From DATFES01 sp035457725 (lineage in GTDB: Bacteria; Pseudomonadota; Alphaproteobacteria; CACIAM-22H2), in assembly GCA_035457725.1 (NCBI GenBank), contig DATIBC010000036.1, forward strand, positions 1 to 64,000: DNA of 64,000 bases, given 5' to 3'. The notes beneath the pieces were generated by a model that worked only from the letters and a program-made list of their open reading frames with translations, had not been told where the DNA came from and searched no databases. The position numbers and the translations under genes were made by a program. Position 1 is the stretch's first letter; every line of letters begins with the position of its first letter. Positions 43,166 to 52,229 of the stretch are shown here, one piece after another.

Positions 43166-43729
43166 ATGAAACTCAATTATTGGGACGACACGTGGCCGCT
43201 CGATGTCAGCGAGTGCCCATGTGACGCGCACTTCGTCGAGTACTTGAAGACCCGCCAAGTCGCGGAAAAGACGATTTTTCATTTCGGCAGCGGCGAACAT
43301 CACCTACTTGGCGTCGAGAACGCCAAGCTCGCGCGGCCAAACCAGATCGTTTCCGTGACAGCGTCGCGCAAGGAGTACGACACATACATCGACTTGGCAA
43401 TCGCCGATCCGCGAGTGGCGAACGGCTACAAGGTGACGTTTCTCGACATCTACACGCTCGATCGGCGTATCCTGCCGATGTTCGATTACGTGTCGCTATT
43501 CCACCTGTGCGAGTTCTACGATGCCACCAAATCGAGTTATGCTCCGCTCGACGACCGCGGGCTACTCGATCTCTTCATTGAGCGACTCGCCGTGGACGGA
43601 CGGATCCTGTTCTATCAGGGTTCAAACGGCTGGGGGCAGGGCCGCGTCCTCGTCGAGGATGCCTGTCGCGCCGGGCGTCTCAAGAACGATGAGACCTTTC
43701 TTTCGCTCCTCGTCTGCCGCCGCTCATAG
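43166..43729 (+). CDS. Hypothetical protein, possibly methyltransferase-like fold
   Basis: I do not recognise this family with confidence. The 187-residue soluble protein has TIFHFGSGEHHLLG near residue 40, which has the position and glycine pattern of a SAM-binding loop, then YVSLFHLCEFYD and a LLDLFIERLAVDGRILFYQGSNGWG stretch resembling the late strand-helix of class I methyltransferases. The start at 43166 follows GAGG by six bases; the longer frame upstream is arginine-rich. It follows the regulator by 100 bases and is convergent with the peptide-binding protein gene. Confidence 0.7.
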   Translation: MKLNYWDDTWPLDVSECPCDAHFVEYLKTRQVAEKTIFHFGSGEHHLLGVENAKLARPNQIVSVTASRKEYDTYIDLAIADPRVANGYKVTFLDIYTLDRRILPMFDYVSLFHLCEFYDATKSSYAPLDDRGLLDLFIERLAVDGRILFYQGSNGWGQGRVLVEDACRAGRLKNDETFLSLLVCRRS

Positions 43730-43735
43730 CAATCA

Positions 43736-45652
43736 TCAATCGAGCGCCAAGCGGCGCCGCAGCGCTGCGTCTTTTCGTGCATCGAACCACCACGTGTGGA
43801 CGTCGAAACCGACGACCGAGACCTTGGCGGGACGTCCGAAACGGTCCCAGTAGGCGACGCGATCGACTTTGGAGTGCCAGAACGGAACCACATAGTGGCC
43901 CCACTGCAGTACTCGGTCGAGCGCTCGCGTCGCGGTCACGAGGCTGGCGCGGTCGGACGCGTTGGCGATCCGGTCGACCAACGCGTCGACGGCGGGATCG
44001 CGCACCCCGGCGAGGTTCAAGCTCCCCGGCTCGTTTGCCGCCGCCGATCCCCAATAGTAGGCTTGCTCCCGCCCTGGCGCTTCCGACTGGCCCAACAGCG
44101 CCGCGGCGATATCGAAATCGAACCGCTCGAGGCGGCGCTGAAACTGCGCCGTGTCGACCGTCCGGACGGTCGCCGCGATCCCGAGTTTGCGCAAATTGTC
44201 GACGTAGGGGAGTGCGACGCGCTCCAATCGCGAGTTGTCGAGCAGGATCTCGATCGAAACCGGACGGCCGTCGCGGCCGGTCAGCCGATATCCCAGGACG
44301 ACGTATCCCGCCGCCGCGAGCAGCCGCGATGCGATGCGGCGATTGGCGCGCCAGTCGCCGTAGGCGGCGGTGCGGGGCGGCTGGTACTCGCGCTCGAACA
44401 CTTCGGCCGGCAATTGCGCCCGGTGGGGCGCCAACAGCGCCAGCTCGCTGTCGCCCGGCGCTCCGTGCGCGCCGAAATCGGCGTTATTGAAGTAGCTTCG
44501 GTTTCGCTTGTACTGGCCCTGCAGCAATAAGCGGTCGAGCGATTCGAAGTCGAATGCGTGGACCAGCGCCTCGCGCACGTGCCGATCCGCCAAAAACGCG
44601 CGCCGCGTGTTGAAGACGAAACCTTGCATGCCCGAAACGCGGTCCTCCGGAATCTCTTCGCGTCGGATCAGGTCGCGCGCGAGTGCCGGACTTTCATAAC
44701 CGTCTTTCCAGTCGCGTGGCTGGTTCTCGAGCCGGATGTCATACTCGCCAGCGAGAAACGCGCTGCGCGCCGCGATATCGTCACGAAAATAGTCGATGCG
44801 CAGATGATCGAAATTGTAGCGACCGCGATTGACCGGATGATCCTTGGCCCAATAGTCCGCAGCGCGCGACAGCGTCAGGTAGCGTCCGGGCTCGAATCGA
44901 GCGATGCGATAAGGTCCCGAACCGAGAAAGGGCTCCAGCGTCGAGCGTTCGAACGTACGGTTCTGCCACCAATGGCGCGGCAGGACTGGCAGATCGGCGG
45001 TGACGAGCGGCAGCTCGCGGTCGTTGGCGCGAGTGAAGCGAAAACGCACGCAATGCCTGCCGCATGGCTCGGCGCCCTCGACCGCCGCCAGCAACGTTCG
45101 ATAATGCGGATGTCCATGGCGGCGCAAGGCGTCGTATGTCCAGATGACGTCGTCGGCGGTGACCGCGGTGCCATCGTGGAAACGCGCATCGGGGCGCAAA
45201 TTGAACTCGATCGAGCGACGATCGGGCGCCAGCTGCGCGGTGGCGCACACCAGGCAGTAGCGCGAGAAAGGATCGTCGGGCGTGCGCACGGCGATCGTGT
45301 CGTAGGTGAGCCCCATGACCGGAGGCGGAGACCCCGAAAGTACGAACGGGTTGAAGCTGTCATAGGTGCCGATTTCCATCAGCCGCACCGCGCCGCCCTT
45401 GGGCGCAATCGGGTCGGCGTAGTCGAAGTGGCTAAAGTCCGGCGCGTATTTGGCGCCGCCGCCGCCGTCGAAACGCTGCACGATCGGTGAGGGCGCTCTC
45501 GGATCGGTCGCCGAGATGGGCGAAACATGCAGCCAGCATCCGCCGATGCACGCCAAGGAAAACAGGCGCTGGACCCAGCGCGCCGTCCCGCCACCGGCGA
45601 TTTGGCGCATAAGGCGCATCATGGGCGCCGCGCTCGCCCCTAGGGACCGCAT
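43736..45652 (-). CDS. Peptide ABC transporter substrate-binding protein (family 5, YejA-like)
   Basis: The 638-residue extracytoplasmic solute-binding family 5 protein has an N-terminal hydrophobic segment ending near SPISATD. Typical parts are PIAPKGGAVRLMEIGTYDSFNPFVLSG, RSIEFNLRPDARFHDGTAVTADDVIWTYDAL, FLGSGPYRIARFEPGRYLTLSRAADYW and NTRRAFLADRHVREALVHAFDFE, the YejA-like pattern. Such receptors bind oligopeptides, including microcin C in E. coli. No cognate YejB/YejE/YejF genes are in the window. Starts at 45622 or 45619 are also possible. It overlaps the preceding lipoprotein gene by 13 bases. Confidence 0.88.
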   Translation of the reverse strand: MRSLGASAAPMMRLMRQIAGGGTARWVQRLFSLACIGGCWLHVSPISATDPRAPSPIVQRFDGGGGAKYAPDFSHFDYADPIAPKGGAVRLMEIGTYDSFNPFVLSGSPPPVMGLTYDTIAVRTPDDPFSRYCLVCATAQLAPDRRSIEFNLRPDARFHDGTAVTADDVIWTYDALRRHGHPHYRTLLAAVEGAEPCGRHCVRFRFTRANDRELPLVTADLPVLPRHWWQNRTFERSTLEPFLGSGPYRIARFEPGRYLTLSRAADYWAKDHPVNRGRYNFDHLRIDYFRDDIAARSAFLAGEYDIRLENQPRDWKDGYESPALARDLIRREEIPEDRVSGMQGFVFNTRRAFLADRHVREALVHAFDFESLDRLLLQGQYKRNRSYFNNADFGAHGAPGDSELALLAPHRAQLPAEVFEREYQPPRTAAYGDWRANRRIASRLLAAAGYVVLGYRLTGRDGRPVSIEILLDNSRLERVALPYVDNLRKLGIAATVRTVDTAQFQRRLERFDFDIAAALLGQSEAPGREQAYYWGSAAANEPGSLNLAGVRDPAVDALVDRIANASDRASLVTATRALDRVLQWGHYVVPFWHSKVDRVAYWDRFGRPAKVSVVGFDVHTWWFDARKDAALRRRLALD

Positions 45653-46860
45653 GCCACGACGATCGGCCGCGCGCAGGCGAGATCACGCCGCAGTCGATCG
45701 GTCTCCGTAGCCAGCGTAATGGCCGCCGTCGCCGGGTCGCCGGCGCGGCGGAGGCGCGTAGCGAATTCATCATCGCCATCGCGCCAACGAAACAGGGCAA
45801 GTTGAGTAGCGCGAGGTTTAAATCGCGGCAGGGTGTTGTAGTCGGCTCCCGGCGGGCCATCGCGGCCTGGCATCGATCGTCGCGCGCCGAGCCAGCCTTG
45901 AAAGACATAGAAGGCGTCACTCTGCGGCAGATACTCCAGCCTATACTCGGTCTCGCGCTGCGGCTCGGTGATATCGTCGGCGGAAATGAACGGCCGATCC
46001 TGACCGGTCGCAAGGTAGCGGGCGGTGTCGGGAGTGAGATGGCCGACCGCGCGGCGCACCTGGCGGCCGGCCTGGTGCGGGTAGAGTTCGTTCGACCATA
46101 TTGCGGCGTCGACCGCGAGGCGCCTATCACGAGGAAGGACGAGCCGATCCGGCTCGGCGACCGCGCCGAGCAAATAGGTCCGCAAATAGTTGTGCTGCTG
46201 CACGATGGCGGCGACAGGTTCAAGCCGGCTGCCCGCCGGTATAAGGACGATCGTCACCGCGGTGTAGTGGTCAAGCTGGTGCCAATCCGACGGGTCGGCG
46301 ATGAGCTCAACGAGGAAGCGCTGCCATGGAGCGAGTCCCGCCGGTAGGCCGGAGGTACGAAAGACGAAGTGATAGGTGAGGAAAGTGAGCGGTGTTCCGG
46401 GCGTTTCGGCGCCGCCGGGCAAGATTTCGCGATCGATCCGCGCATAGGCGACGGGTCGCACCGGAGCGCCGGTCGGCCGATGGACGAACACGACCCCCGG
46501 GTCAGCCTTATGCGCGTTAAGGATCGTCGGCGTGACCTGGCGGCTGATGGGCATATCTTTGCGATCGTACAGCACGCCTTGTGCGACGTAATCCTCGTAA
46601 AACGATATCGGCCCTTCGGCGTCGGCCGGAAGGAACAGTCGGGGTCGATATCGCTCAAGCAGGGCGCGATCCTCGGCGCTTGCCGCCATCTCTGATGGGG
46701 GATTGGCACGGTACCATTCGCGGAAGCCCGGATACTGCGAGAAATTAACCGCCCTTCGCTCGCAACCAGCGAGCAGCGCGGAGAGCATGACCAATAACGC
46801 CAGGGATAATTCGCCTGGCGCCCGCTTCCATCCACGTTTCGTGGTGCCGTCACTCGCCAT
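45640..46860 (-). CDS. Predicted lipoprotein of unknown function
   Basis: The 406-residue product has a lipoprotein signal: LALLVMLSALLAGC with a lipobox cysteine near residue 33. The mature part begins NFSQYPGFREWYRANPP and contains RYRPRLFLPADAEGPISFYEDYVAQG, a repeated tyrosine/proline-rich pattern and a WHQLDHYTAV segment with two histidines. I know no family for it. It ends in the YejA-like receptor gene (13-base overlap), so the two are probably one transcript with linked roles. It is divergent from the ATP-grasp-like gene. A TTG two codons upstream is also possible as a start. Confidence 0.65.
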   Translation of the reverse strand: MASDGTTKRGWKRAPGELSLALLVMLSALLAGCERRAVNFSQYPGFREWYRANPPSEMAASAEDRALLERYRPRLFLPADAEGPISFYEDYVAQGVLYDRKDMPISRQVTPTILNAHKADPGVVFVHRPTGAPVRPVAYARIDREILPGGAETPGTPLTFLTYHFVFRTSGLPAGLAPWQRFLVELIADPSDWHQLDHYTAVTIVLIPAGSRLEPVAAIVQQHNYLRTYLLGAVAEPDRLVLPRDRRLAVDAAIWSNELYPHQAGRQVRRAVGHLTPDTARYLATGQDRPFISADDITEPQRETEYRLEYLPQSDAFYVFQGWLGARRSMPGRDGPPGADYNTLPRFKPRATQLALFRWRDGDDEFATRLRRAGDPATAAITLATETDRLRRDLACARPIVVACGP

Positions 46861-47035
46861 CGTCAATTCGCGCGCCTCGCTTAGGCCAATACGCGGCTAT
46901 CCCGGTATTTGTGCCGGGAAACTCCATGTCGCGCAAACGTCGCGATGCTGTGGCGGTGGCTTCCGCGACTCGGGGTCAACAGGGCATGATGCGGAGCATC
47001 ACCAACCGAACGGCCGGCCCGACCGGCCGATTTTC

Positions 47036-48013
47036 ATGCCGATTTCCGAACGCGATCCCTGGCGCATGCAGTATTTCGAGGGTGCCGCGTGCCCGGCCGA
47101 AGTGCTGATCCCCACCGATGACGGGGATGCGTACGCTTGGTATCCGCGCCATCGCTGGATCTATAACAAGTTGCTGATTGCCGAGAGCCAGGGCCTGCCA
47201 TGCGGCCCCCACGGACTCGAGCCACCGGCGTTTCCCGTCTTCAGCAAGCCGATCTACAACATGCGCGGCATGGGTGCCGGCGGACGGGTATTCGCTTCGC
47301 TCAAGGATTACAGGGCGCAGCAGCAACCCGGCTATATGTGGATGCAGTATCTCGAGGGCGAACATGTCAGCAGCGACGCGGCGGTCGTCGACGGCGCCCC
47401 GCGGTGGTGGCGGCATGCGATCGGAAAGGGCATCGGTGGCGGCATGTTCGACCACTGGGTTGTCCTCGCAGAGCCGCGACCGGCGATCGAGGACTATTGC
47501 GGCGAGTGGCTGTGTCGCAATCTTGCTGGCTATACTGGGATCGTCAATTTCGAGACCATCGGCGCGCGGATCATCGAGGCGCATCTGCGGCTCACCGACC
47601 AATGGCCCGATCTTTACGGCGCGCCATGGCTCGAGGCCGTGATACGCCTCTATCGCGATGGCGTCTGGTCGTTCGACGATCGCCAGCGGCGCGAGGGGTA
47701 TAGCGTCGTGCTGTTCGGCGCCCACGGGGTCCGCTACCGGCACCCGCCGCAAGAACTGGTCGATGAGCTGCGGCGCGCGCTGGGAGTGACGAGCATTCAG
47801 ATCACGTTTCACGAGGATTGGACGCTCGGCGCGCACTCAATGCCGCCGGGAGGTTTTCGCCTGGCGATCGTCAACGGATGGAGCCTAGAAGCGGGGATCG
47901 CGGCGCGCGAGCGGCTGGCGCTGAGCTTCTGGTCGACCCAGCAACTTTCGCCGCGTCGCGGCGGGCGGCGCAATGGCGCCGGGGCCCGGCCGAACGATCG
48001 CCCTCGGCCATGA
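47036..48013 (+). CDS. Predicted ATP-grasp-like protein of unknown role
   Basis: The 325-residue soluble protein has no named family that I recognise, but its layout resembles ATP-grasp enzymes. A KPIYNMRGMGAGGRVFASL stretch fits the nucleotide loop; GYMWMQYLEGEHVSSDAAVVDGAPRWW resembles the conserved strand with the metal-binding region. GIVNFETIGARIIEAHLRLTDQWPDLYG resembles the last metal-ligand strand (E-x-H-x-R) of the fold. ATP-grasp enzymes join a carboxylate and an amine or thiol. The start at 47036 is the first ATG giving the WRMQYFEG opening. It is divergent from the lipoprotein gene. Confidence 0.65.
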   Translation: MPISERDPWRMQYFEGAACPAEVLIPTDDGDAYAWYPRHRWIYNKLLIAESQGLPCGPHGLEPPAFPVFSKPIYNMRGMGAGGRVFASLKDYRAQQQPGYMWMQYLEGEHVSSDAAVVDGAPRWWRHAIGKGIGGGMFDHWVVLAEPRPAIEDYCGEWLCRNLAGYTGIVNFETIGARIIEAHLRLTDQWPDLYGAPWLEAVIRLYRDGVWSFDDRQRREGYSVVLFGAHGVRYRHPPQELVDELRRALGVTSIQITFHEDWTLGAHSMPPGGFRLAIVNGWSLEAGIAARERLALSFWSTQQLSPRRGGRRNGAGARPNDRPRP

Positions 48014-48019
48014 TCGGCG

Positions 48020-48949
48020 TTAGCCGCGATAAACCGGTTCTGGCTGCGCGAAAAAGCCCAGAAGTATGTGGTAGACCAGCATGTAGTTCTTTTGCTGGAA
48101 ACTGGCGTGCGAGATGCCGGGCATGACGGCGAAATGCTTGTCGGGGTTCGGGAGGCGCTTGAAGAACTCGATCAGATCGTCAAGACCGGCGATCCCATCC
48201 CATTGCCCGCGCATGACGATCGTCGGCATGACAAGCTTTTCGGGGTCGACGACCGGAAGGCGGGCGCACATGTCGACGTAGGTCCCGGTCGGAACCGAAT
48301 CGTCGAGCGCCAGAATCGCCTCGGCGAATGCCATGATCACGCGATCCTCGGCGGTTCCAGGATGGTCACGATTGAAGATGCTGTAGACGAACGCCTTGTC
48401 GATCGGCCGCCGGTTCTTGGCACGGAACTCCGGTAACTTCTTCCGCCGCTCGGCGAGCGTCGGGCTGCCTGCGCCGGTCCATACCATGGCGTCGAGCGCC
48501 AGCCGGCCGACGAGATCAGGATGGCGCTGCGCGAAGAGCGCGGCGCGCAGCGCGCCCGACGATATTCCGTAAACCAAGAGCGGACGATTTCCGCGCAGCG
48601 AGCCGATATAGGTCGCGGCTGCGAAAAGATCGTCGGCGCCCTGGGCGATGTCGGCGTTGTTATCGCGGTGCTTGTCAGACCGCCCATAGCCCTCCATGTC
48701 GACGCACCAGGTGTCGTATCCGCGCTTGGCGAACCAATCCATCACCGACGAATCGGGCCGTCCGGGAACTTGGAGATCGAAGGTCGGTTGCGAGGCCATG
48801 GACGAGCCGTGAACGAATAAGACGACTCCCTTGGCGGCGGCCGGGTCGACAGCACGCTTTTCCCACATGAACAGCTTCACGTCGCTCTTGCGGGTCCAGT
48901 GTTCGAAGCCGTTCACCGTGTCGGAGACGATGGGCGACATCTCATTCAT
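48020..48949 (-). CDS. Alpha/beta-hydrolase family protein
   Basis: The 309-residue enzyme shows the alpha/beta-hydrolase plan: VVLFVHGSSM oxyanion segment, the nucleophile elbow YGISSGALRA with the catalytic serine in a G-x-S-x-G context, an aspartate region MRGQWDGIAGLDDL and the late histidine in PGISHASFQQ. Probably an esterase or lactonase. It lies 30 bases downstream of the TctA-type gene in the same direction, so it may process the substrate of that transporter. Its start is ATG at 48949. Confidence 0.87.
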   Translation of the reverse strand: MNEMSPIVSDTVNGFEHWTRKSDVKLFMWEKRAVDPAAAKGVVLFVHGSSMASQPTFDLQVPGRPDSSVMDWFAKRGYDTWCVDMEGYGRSDKHRDNNADIAQGADDLFAAATYIGSLRGNRPLLVYGISSGALRAALFAQRHPDLVGRLALDAMVWTGAGSPTLAERRKKLPEFRAKNRRPIDKAFVYSIFNRDHPGTAEDRVIMAFAEAILALDDSVPTGTYVDMCARLPVVDPEKLVMPTIVMRGQWDGIAGLDDLIEFFKRLPNPDKHFAVMPGISHASFQQKNYMLVYHILLGFFAQPEPVYRG

Positions 48950-48979
48950 CGGTCACCTCGGCGATAGCGCGATCTGGCA

Positions 48980-50494
48980 TCAGCCCGTCGACTCCTCGGA
49001 CACCGGCTTGGGTCGGCGCCGCAGATAGGGCAATATCAGCGACAAGACAAGCAGTCCCCATAGCACGTTGCCAATGGTCGACGAGAACAGAATCGACAAA
49101 TCGCCCTGCGAGATACGCAACGCTCGAACCAGGTACTGCTCGAACAGCGGCCCGATGATGATGCCGATCAGCAGCGCGGTGACATGGTACCCGGTCTTGC
49201 GGGCGATGTAGCCGAGTACGCCGAAGACCAGGGCCAGCCACATGTCGAAAAGATACTCGCGATCGGCGAAGGCGCCGACGATGGTACACGCGACGATGAT
49301 CGGCACCAAGATGCCGGTCGGCACCAGCGTGACGCGCGCCATATACCGGGCCAACGGCAGGATCGTGAATATCATGAAGACGTACGACACCGCCATGGCG
49401 ACGAACACGCCATAGGCGAGGCTCGGGCTCTCGACAAACAGCCGTGGCCCGAGCACCACGCCGTGGTACTGCAAAACGATCATCATCACCGCGGCGGTGC
49501 TGCCGCCGGGAACGCCGATCGCCATGAGGGGAACGAGCGTCCCCGAGGTGACGCCGTTGTTGGCCGATTCCGGCGCCAGGACTCCGGCGGGATGGCCGGT
49601 GCCGTAGAGCTCGGGAGTCTTCGAGAACATTCGTGACTGCTGGTAGGCGACGAACGACGCGATGCTGGCGCCCGCGCCCGGAATCACGCCGATGATCAGT
49701 CCAATGAACCCGGTCCAGACGATCTGCCACCAGCCTTTGAGCGACCATTTCAGGCCTTCGACGGTCTCGCGCCAGCTCGCCTGCGCCGCGCGCGCCTGAT
49801 TGTCGCGCTTGACGATCGTCTCCTCCTCGAGCATCACCAGCGCTTCCGATATGGCGAAGAGCCCGATCAGCGCCGGCACAAGCGGCACCCCGTCAAGGAG
49901 CTCGAGAAATCCGAAGGTGGCGCGCGGGGTGTTGTAGATGTGGTCGGTGCCGATGGCGCCGATCAACAACCCGAACAGACCGGCGATAAGGCCCTTCAGC
50001 GTATCGCGCGCGGCGATTACGGCGATCAGCGTCAGGCCGAACAGCATGATGACGACCATCTCGACGCTGCGCATGACATAGCCCATCTGCGCGAGCCAGG
50101 GGAGCAACGCCACGGTGGCGATCGATGTGATCAATCCGCCGAACACCGACGAGGTGAAGCAGAGGACAAGCGCCTGCTGTGCTTGCCCCTTGCGCGCCAT
50201 CTGATAGCCGTCGAGCGTCGTCGCCGCGGCGCCGCCGGTGCCGGGGATGTTCACCAGGATCGCCGGGATGCCGCCGCCGAGATGCGTCGCGCAATAGAGC
50301 GACACCATGAAGACGAGCGCCTTCTCGACGTCCAGGGTCAGCGTCAGCGGCAGCAGGATGATGAGCGTGTTCTGCGCATTGAACCCCGGCACCGCGCCGA
50401 CAACAATGCCGACCAGGACGGCGGGGATGATGATCCACCAATAGCCGAACGACGTCGCGACCAGCTCGGCGAGAAATCCTGCATCCCAGCCCAC
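48980..50494 (-). CDS. Tripartite tricarboxylate transporter, TctA-type large permease
   Basis: The 504-residue membrane protein has the TctA hallmark: GAVPGFNAQNTLIILLPLT near the N-terminus, GGIPAILVNIPGTGGAAATTLDGYQMARKGQA, a second GVIPGAGASIASFVAYQQSR, and ESANNGVTSGTLVPLMAIGVPGGSTAAVMM. It is the third gene of a TctC-TctB-TctA operon on the minus strand, twelve bases after the TctB stop. It forms the main channel of a proton- or sodium-driven carboxylate importer. Confidence 0.93.
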   Translation of the reverse strand: MGWDAGFLAELVATSFGYWWIIIPAVLVGIVVGAVPGFNAQNTLIILLPLTLTLDVEKALVFMVSLYCATHLGGGIPAILVNIPGTGGAAATTLDGYQMARKGQAQQALVLCFTSSVFGGLITSIATVALLPWLAQMGYVMRSVEMVVIMLFGLTLIAVIAARDTLKGLIAGLFGLLIGAIGTDHIYNTPRATFGFLELLDGVPLVPALIGLFAISEALVMLEEETIVKRDNQARAAQASWRETVEGLKWSLKGWWQIVWTGFIGLIIGVIPGAGASIASFVAYQQSRMFSKTPELYGTGHPAGVLAPESANNGVTSGTLVPLMAIGVPGGSTAAVMMIVLQYHGVVLGPRLFVESPSLAYGVFVAMAVSYVFMIFTILPLARYMARVTLVPTGILVPIIVACTIVGAFADREYLFDMWLALVFGVLGYIARKTGYHVTALLIGIIIGPLFEQYLVRALRISQGDLSILFSSTIGNVLWGLLVLSLILPYLRRRPKPVSEESTG

Positions 50495-50506
50495 GCCGAT
50501 CCTCGC

Positions 50507-51013
50507 TCAGAACAGCGCTGCGAGCAGCTTCTCGATCGGACCGCGAGGTAAACGCGAGTTGAGAAGCGCGATGAATAGCAGATACGCCGCCATAGAGACC
50601 GTCGCCGAAGTCGCGACCACGGCGCGCCACGAGCCGGCGCGAAGCACCAGCATCAGGCCGGCGACAAGCGCGAACAGGCCAAGGGTCAGGCCAAGCCACG
50701 GCAGCGCGACAACGAACAGCGCGGTGAACGCGACGACGGACAAGCGTGGCCCCAGCGCCGATCGCGGTTCGAACAGCGATTCGAGGCCAATGCCGGCGCC
50801 GTCGCGCATTACTTTGAGCGTCGTGCGAATCACGAAAATGCCGATCAGAACAAGCAACGTGACGCCGATGATCGTGGCGTTGGCCTTGGCCTCCCAGGAG
50901 AGGTCCCAGACCGAGTAAAAGAAGTACGCGGTGAAGGCGACGGCGAGCCCGGGAAGTACGAGATCGCCGCCGACTATCTCCCGCCCGCCATCGCGTGGCG
51001 CGGGGTTGGCCAT
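50507..51013 (-). CDS. Tripartite tricarboxylate transporter, TctB-type small subunit
   Basis: The 168-residue protein has four hydrophobic segments with the small-subunit character: LVLPGLAVAFTAYFFYSVWDLSWEAKANATIIGV and VVALPWLGLTLGLFALVAGLMLVL. TctB proteins are poorly conserved, so the call rests partly on position between TctC and TctA genes. It is 15 bases from the receptor gene. Confidence 0.85.
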   Translation of the reverse strand: MANPAPRDGGREIVGGDLVLPGLAVAFTAYFFYSVWDLSWEAKANATIIGVTLLVLIGIFVIRTTLKVMRDGAGIGLESLFEPRSALGPRLSVVAFTALFVVALPWLGLTLGLFALVAGLMLVLRAGSWRAVVATSATVSMAAYLLFIALLNSRLPRGPIEKLLAALF

Positions 51014-51028
51014 GCGTCGCGTAGCGCC

Positions 51029-52048
51029 TTACTTCTTGGCGGTCAGCAGCGGCTTATAGCGGTTGGCCAGCTCCACCATGCCATGCGCGTATTTAGTGCA
51101 CACATCGCGGCCGCCGTAGCTCACCTGCTGCCACGAGCCGGCGGTCTTTTCATAGATCTCCTTGAATCCCGGATCCTTGAACACCGCTTGCGCCGATTCG
51201 TTGAGCAATTTGAACCGATCCGGATGCTTATCCGCCGCCTCGGTATGCACCGCCCACGCTCGCGACGAGTAAAGGTCGGGAATCTTGGTGCCGAACACTT
51301 TGTTTACCGGTGGCGCGTTGCCGGTTTTCTCGGCGAGGAGATTCACGTCGTTGAACACGCCGAGAACGCGGACCTTCTCGCCTATCTTGATCGGCTCGGC
51401 GACGGGCAACACGCCACAATCGACCTCGCCGTTGAGCGTGGCGACCATGGTCGGGTTGCCGCCGCCGTACGGAACGAGGTTGAATTTCGCGCCTGTGGCG
51501 TCGCCGAGTGCGAGCATGCCGATCGACGCGGGATGCGGAAGCCGGCTCGTCGCGACGGTGACGACGCGCTTCTTTGCCTCCGCGACCACATCCTCGATGC
51601 GCTTGAACGGACTATCGGCGCGGACGTAAAGCGAAGAATCGTCGACATCGATGCGACAGAAATAGAAGTAATCGTCGGGGAATTTGTACTTCGGACTCTG
51701 CAGCACGTACATGATCATCTCGGGACCCATGTTCCCGAACAGGAGATTGTAGGCATCCTTGTCGCGACGGCCGGTGAAGATCTCATAGCCGACTTGACCG
51801 GCGCCGCCGGGGAAAAACTCGAACTCGAACGCGGCTCCGAGCGCCTTGCGCCATGCGTCAGTGAAGGCGCGCGCCAGCCGGTCGGCGCCGCCACCCTGCG
51901 CGGTCGGAATCACCACTTTGATGTTGCGCTCCGGATATGCCGCGTGGCCGATCCGTGACAGGAGCGCCGGCGCCGACGTTCCGGCGGCGATCGCGGCCGC
52001 GCCCTTGAGCAAAGTGCGGCGGGTCGATGCGAGCCGATTCTTCATCAT
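51029..52048 (-). CDS. Tripartite tricarboxylate transporter receptor (TctC/Bug-type)
   Basis: The 339-residue periplasmic receptor has a twin-arginine-like signal (STRRTLLKGAAAIAAG) and an AAYPERNIKVVIPTAQGGGADRLARAF opening typical of Bug proteins. Further marks are FFPGGAGQVGYEIFTGRRDKDAYNLLFGNMG, and a central domain with the conserved NLVPYGGGNPTMVATLNGEVDCGV. The start at 52048 follows GGGAGGAC. Bug receptors bind organic acids and related compounds. It heads the transporter operon. Confidence 0.92.
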   Translation of the reverse strand: MMKNRLASTRRTLLKGAAAIAAGTSAPALLSRIGHAAYPERNIKVVIPTAQGGGADRLARAFTDAWRKALGAAFEFEFFPGGAGQVGYEIFTGRRDKDAYNLLFGNMGPEMIMYVLQSPKYKFPDDYFYFCRIDVDDSSLYVRADSPFKRIEDVVAEAKKRVVTVATSRLPHPASIGMLALGDATGAKFNLVPYGGGNPTMVATLNGEVDCGVLPVAEPIKIGEKVRVLGVFNDVNLLAEKTGNAPPVNKVFGTKIPDLYSSRAWAVHTEAADKHPDRFKLLNESAQAVFKDPGFKEIYEKTAGSWQQVSYGGRDVCTKYAHGMVELANRYKPLLTAKK

Positions 52049-52229
52049 GCGTGTCCTCCCGGTCCGATCTGATCGATGGTTGTCGCGCCATGTCGTCTTA
52101 TGGCGTTGCGACAAGTATCGAGGAACCGTCAGATGTCTGTCAATCGACGCGGCAAGCGTCTAACGCGAATTTGTTGATGCGGTTCGCGGCAACTATAGTA
52201 CCGCTCTTGGCGGCTGGGCGAATAACCGA

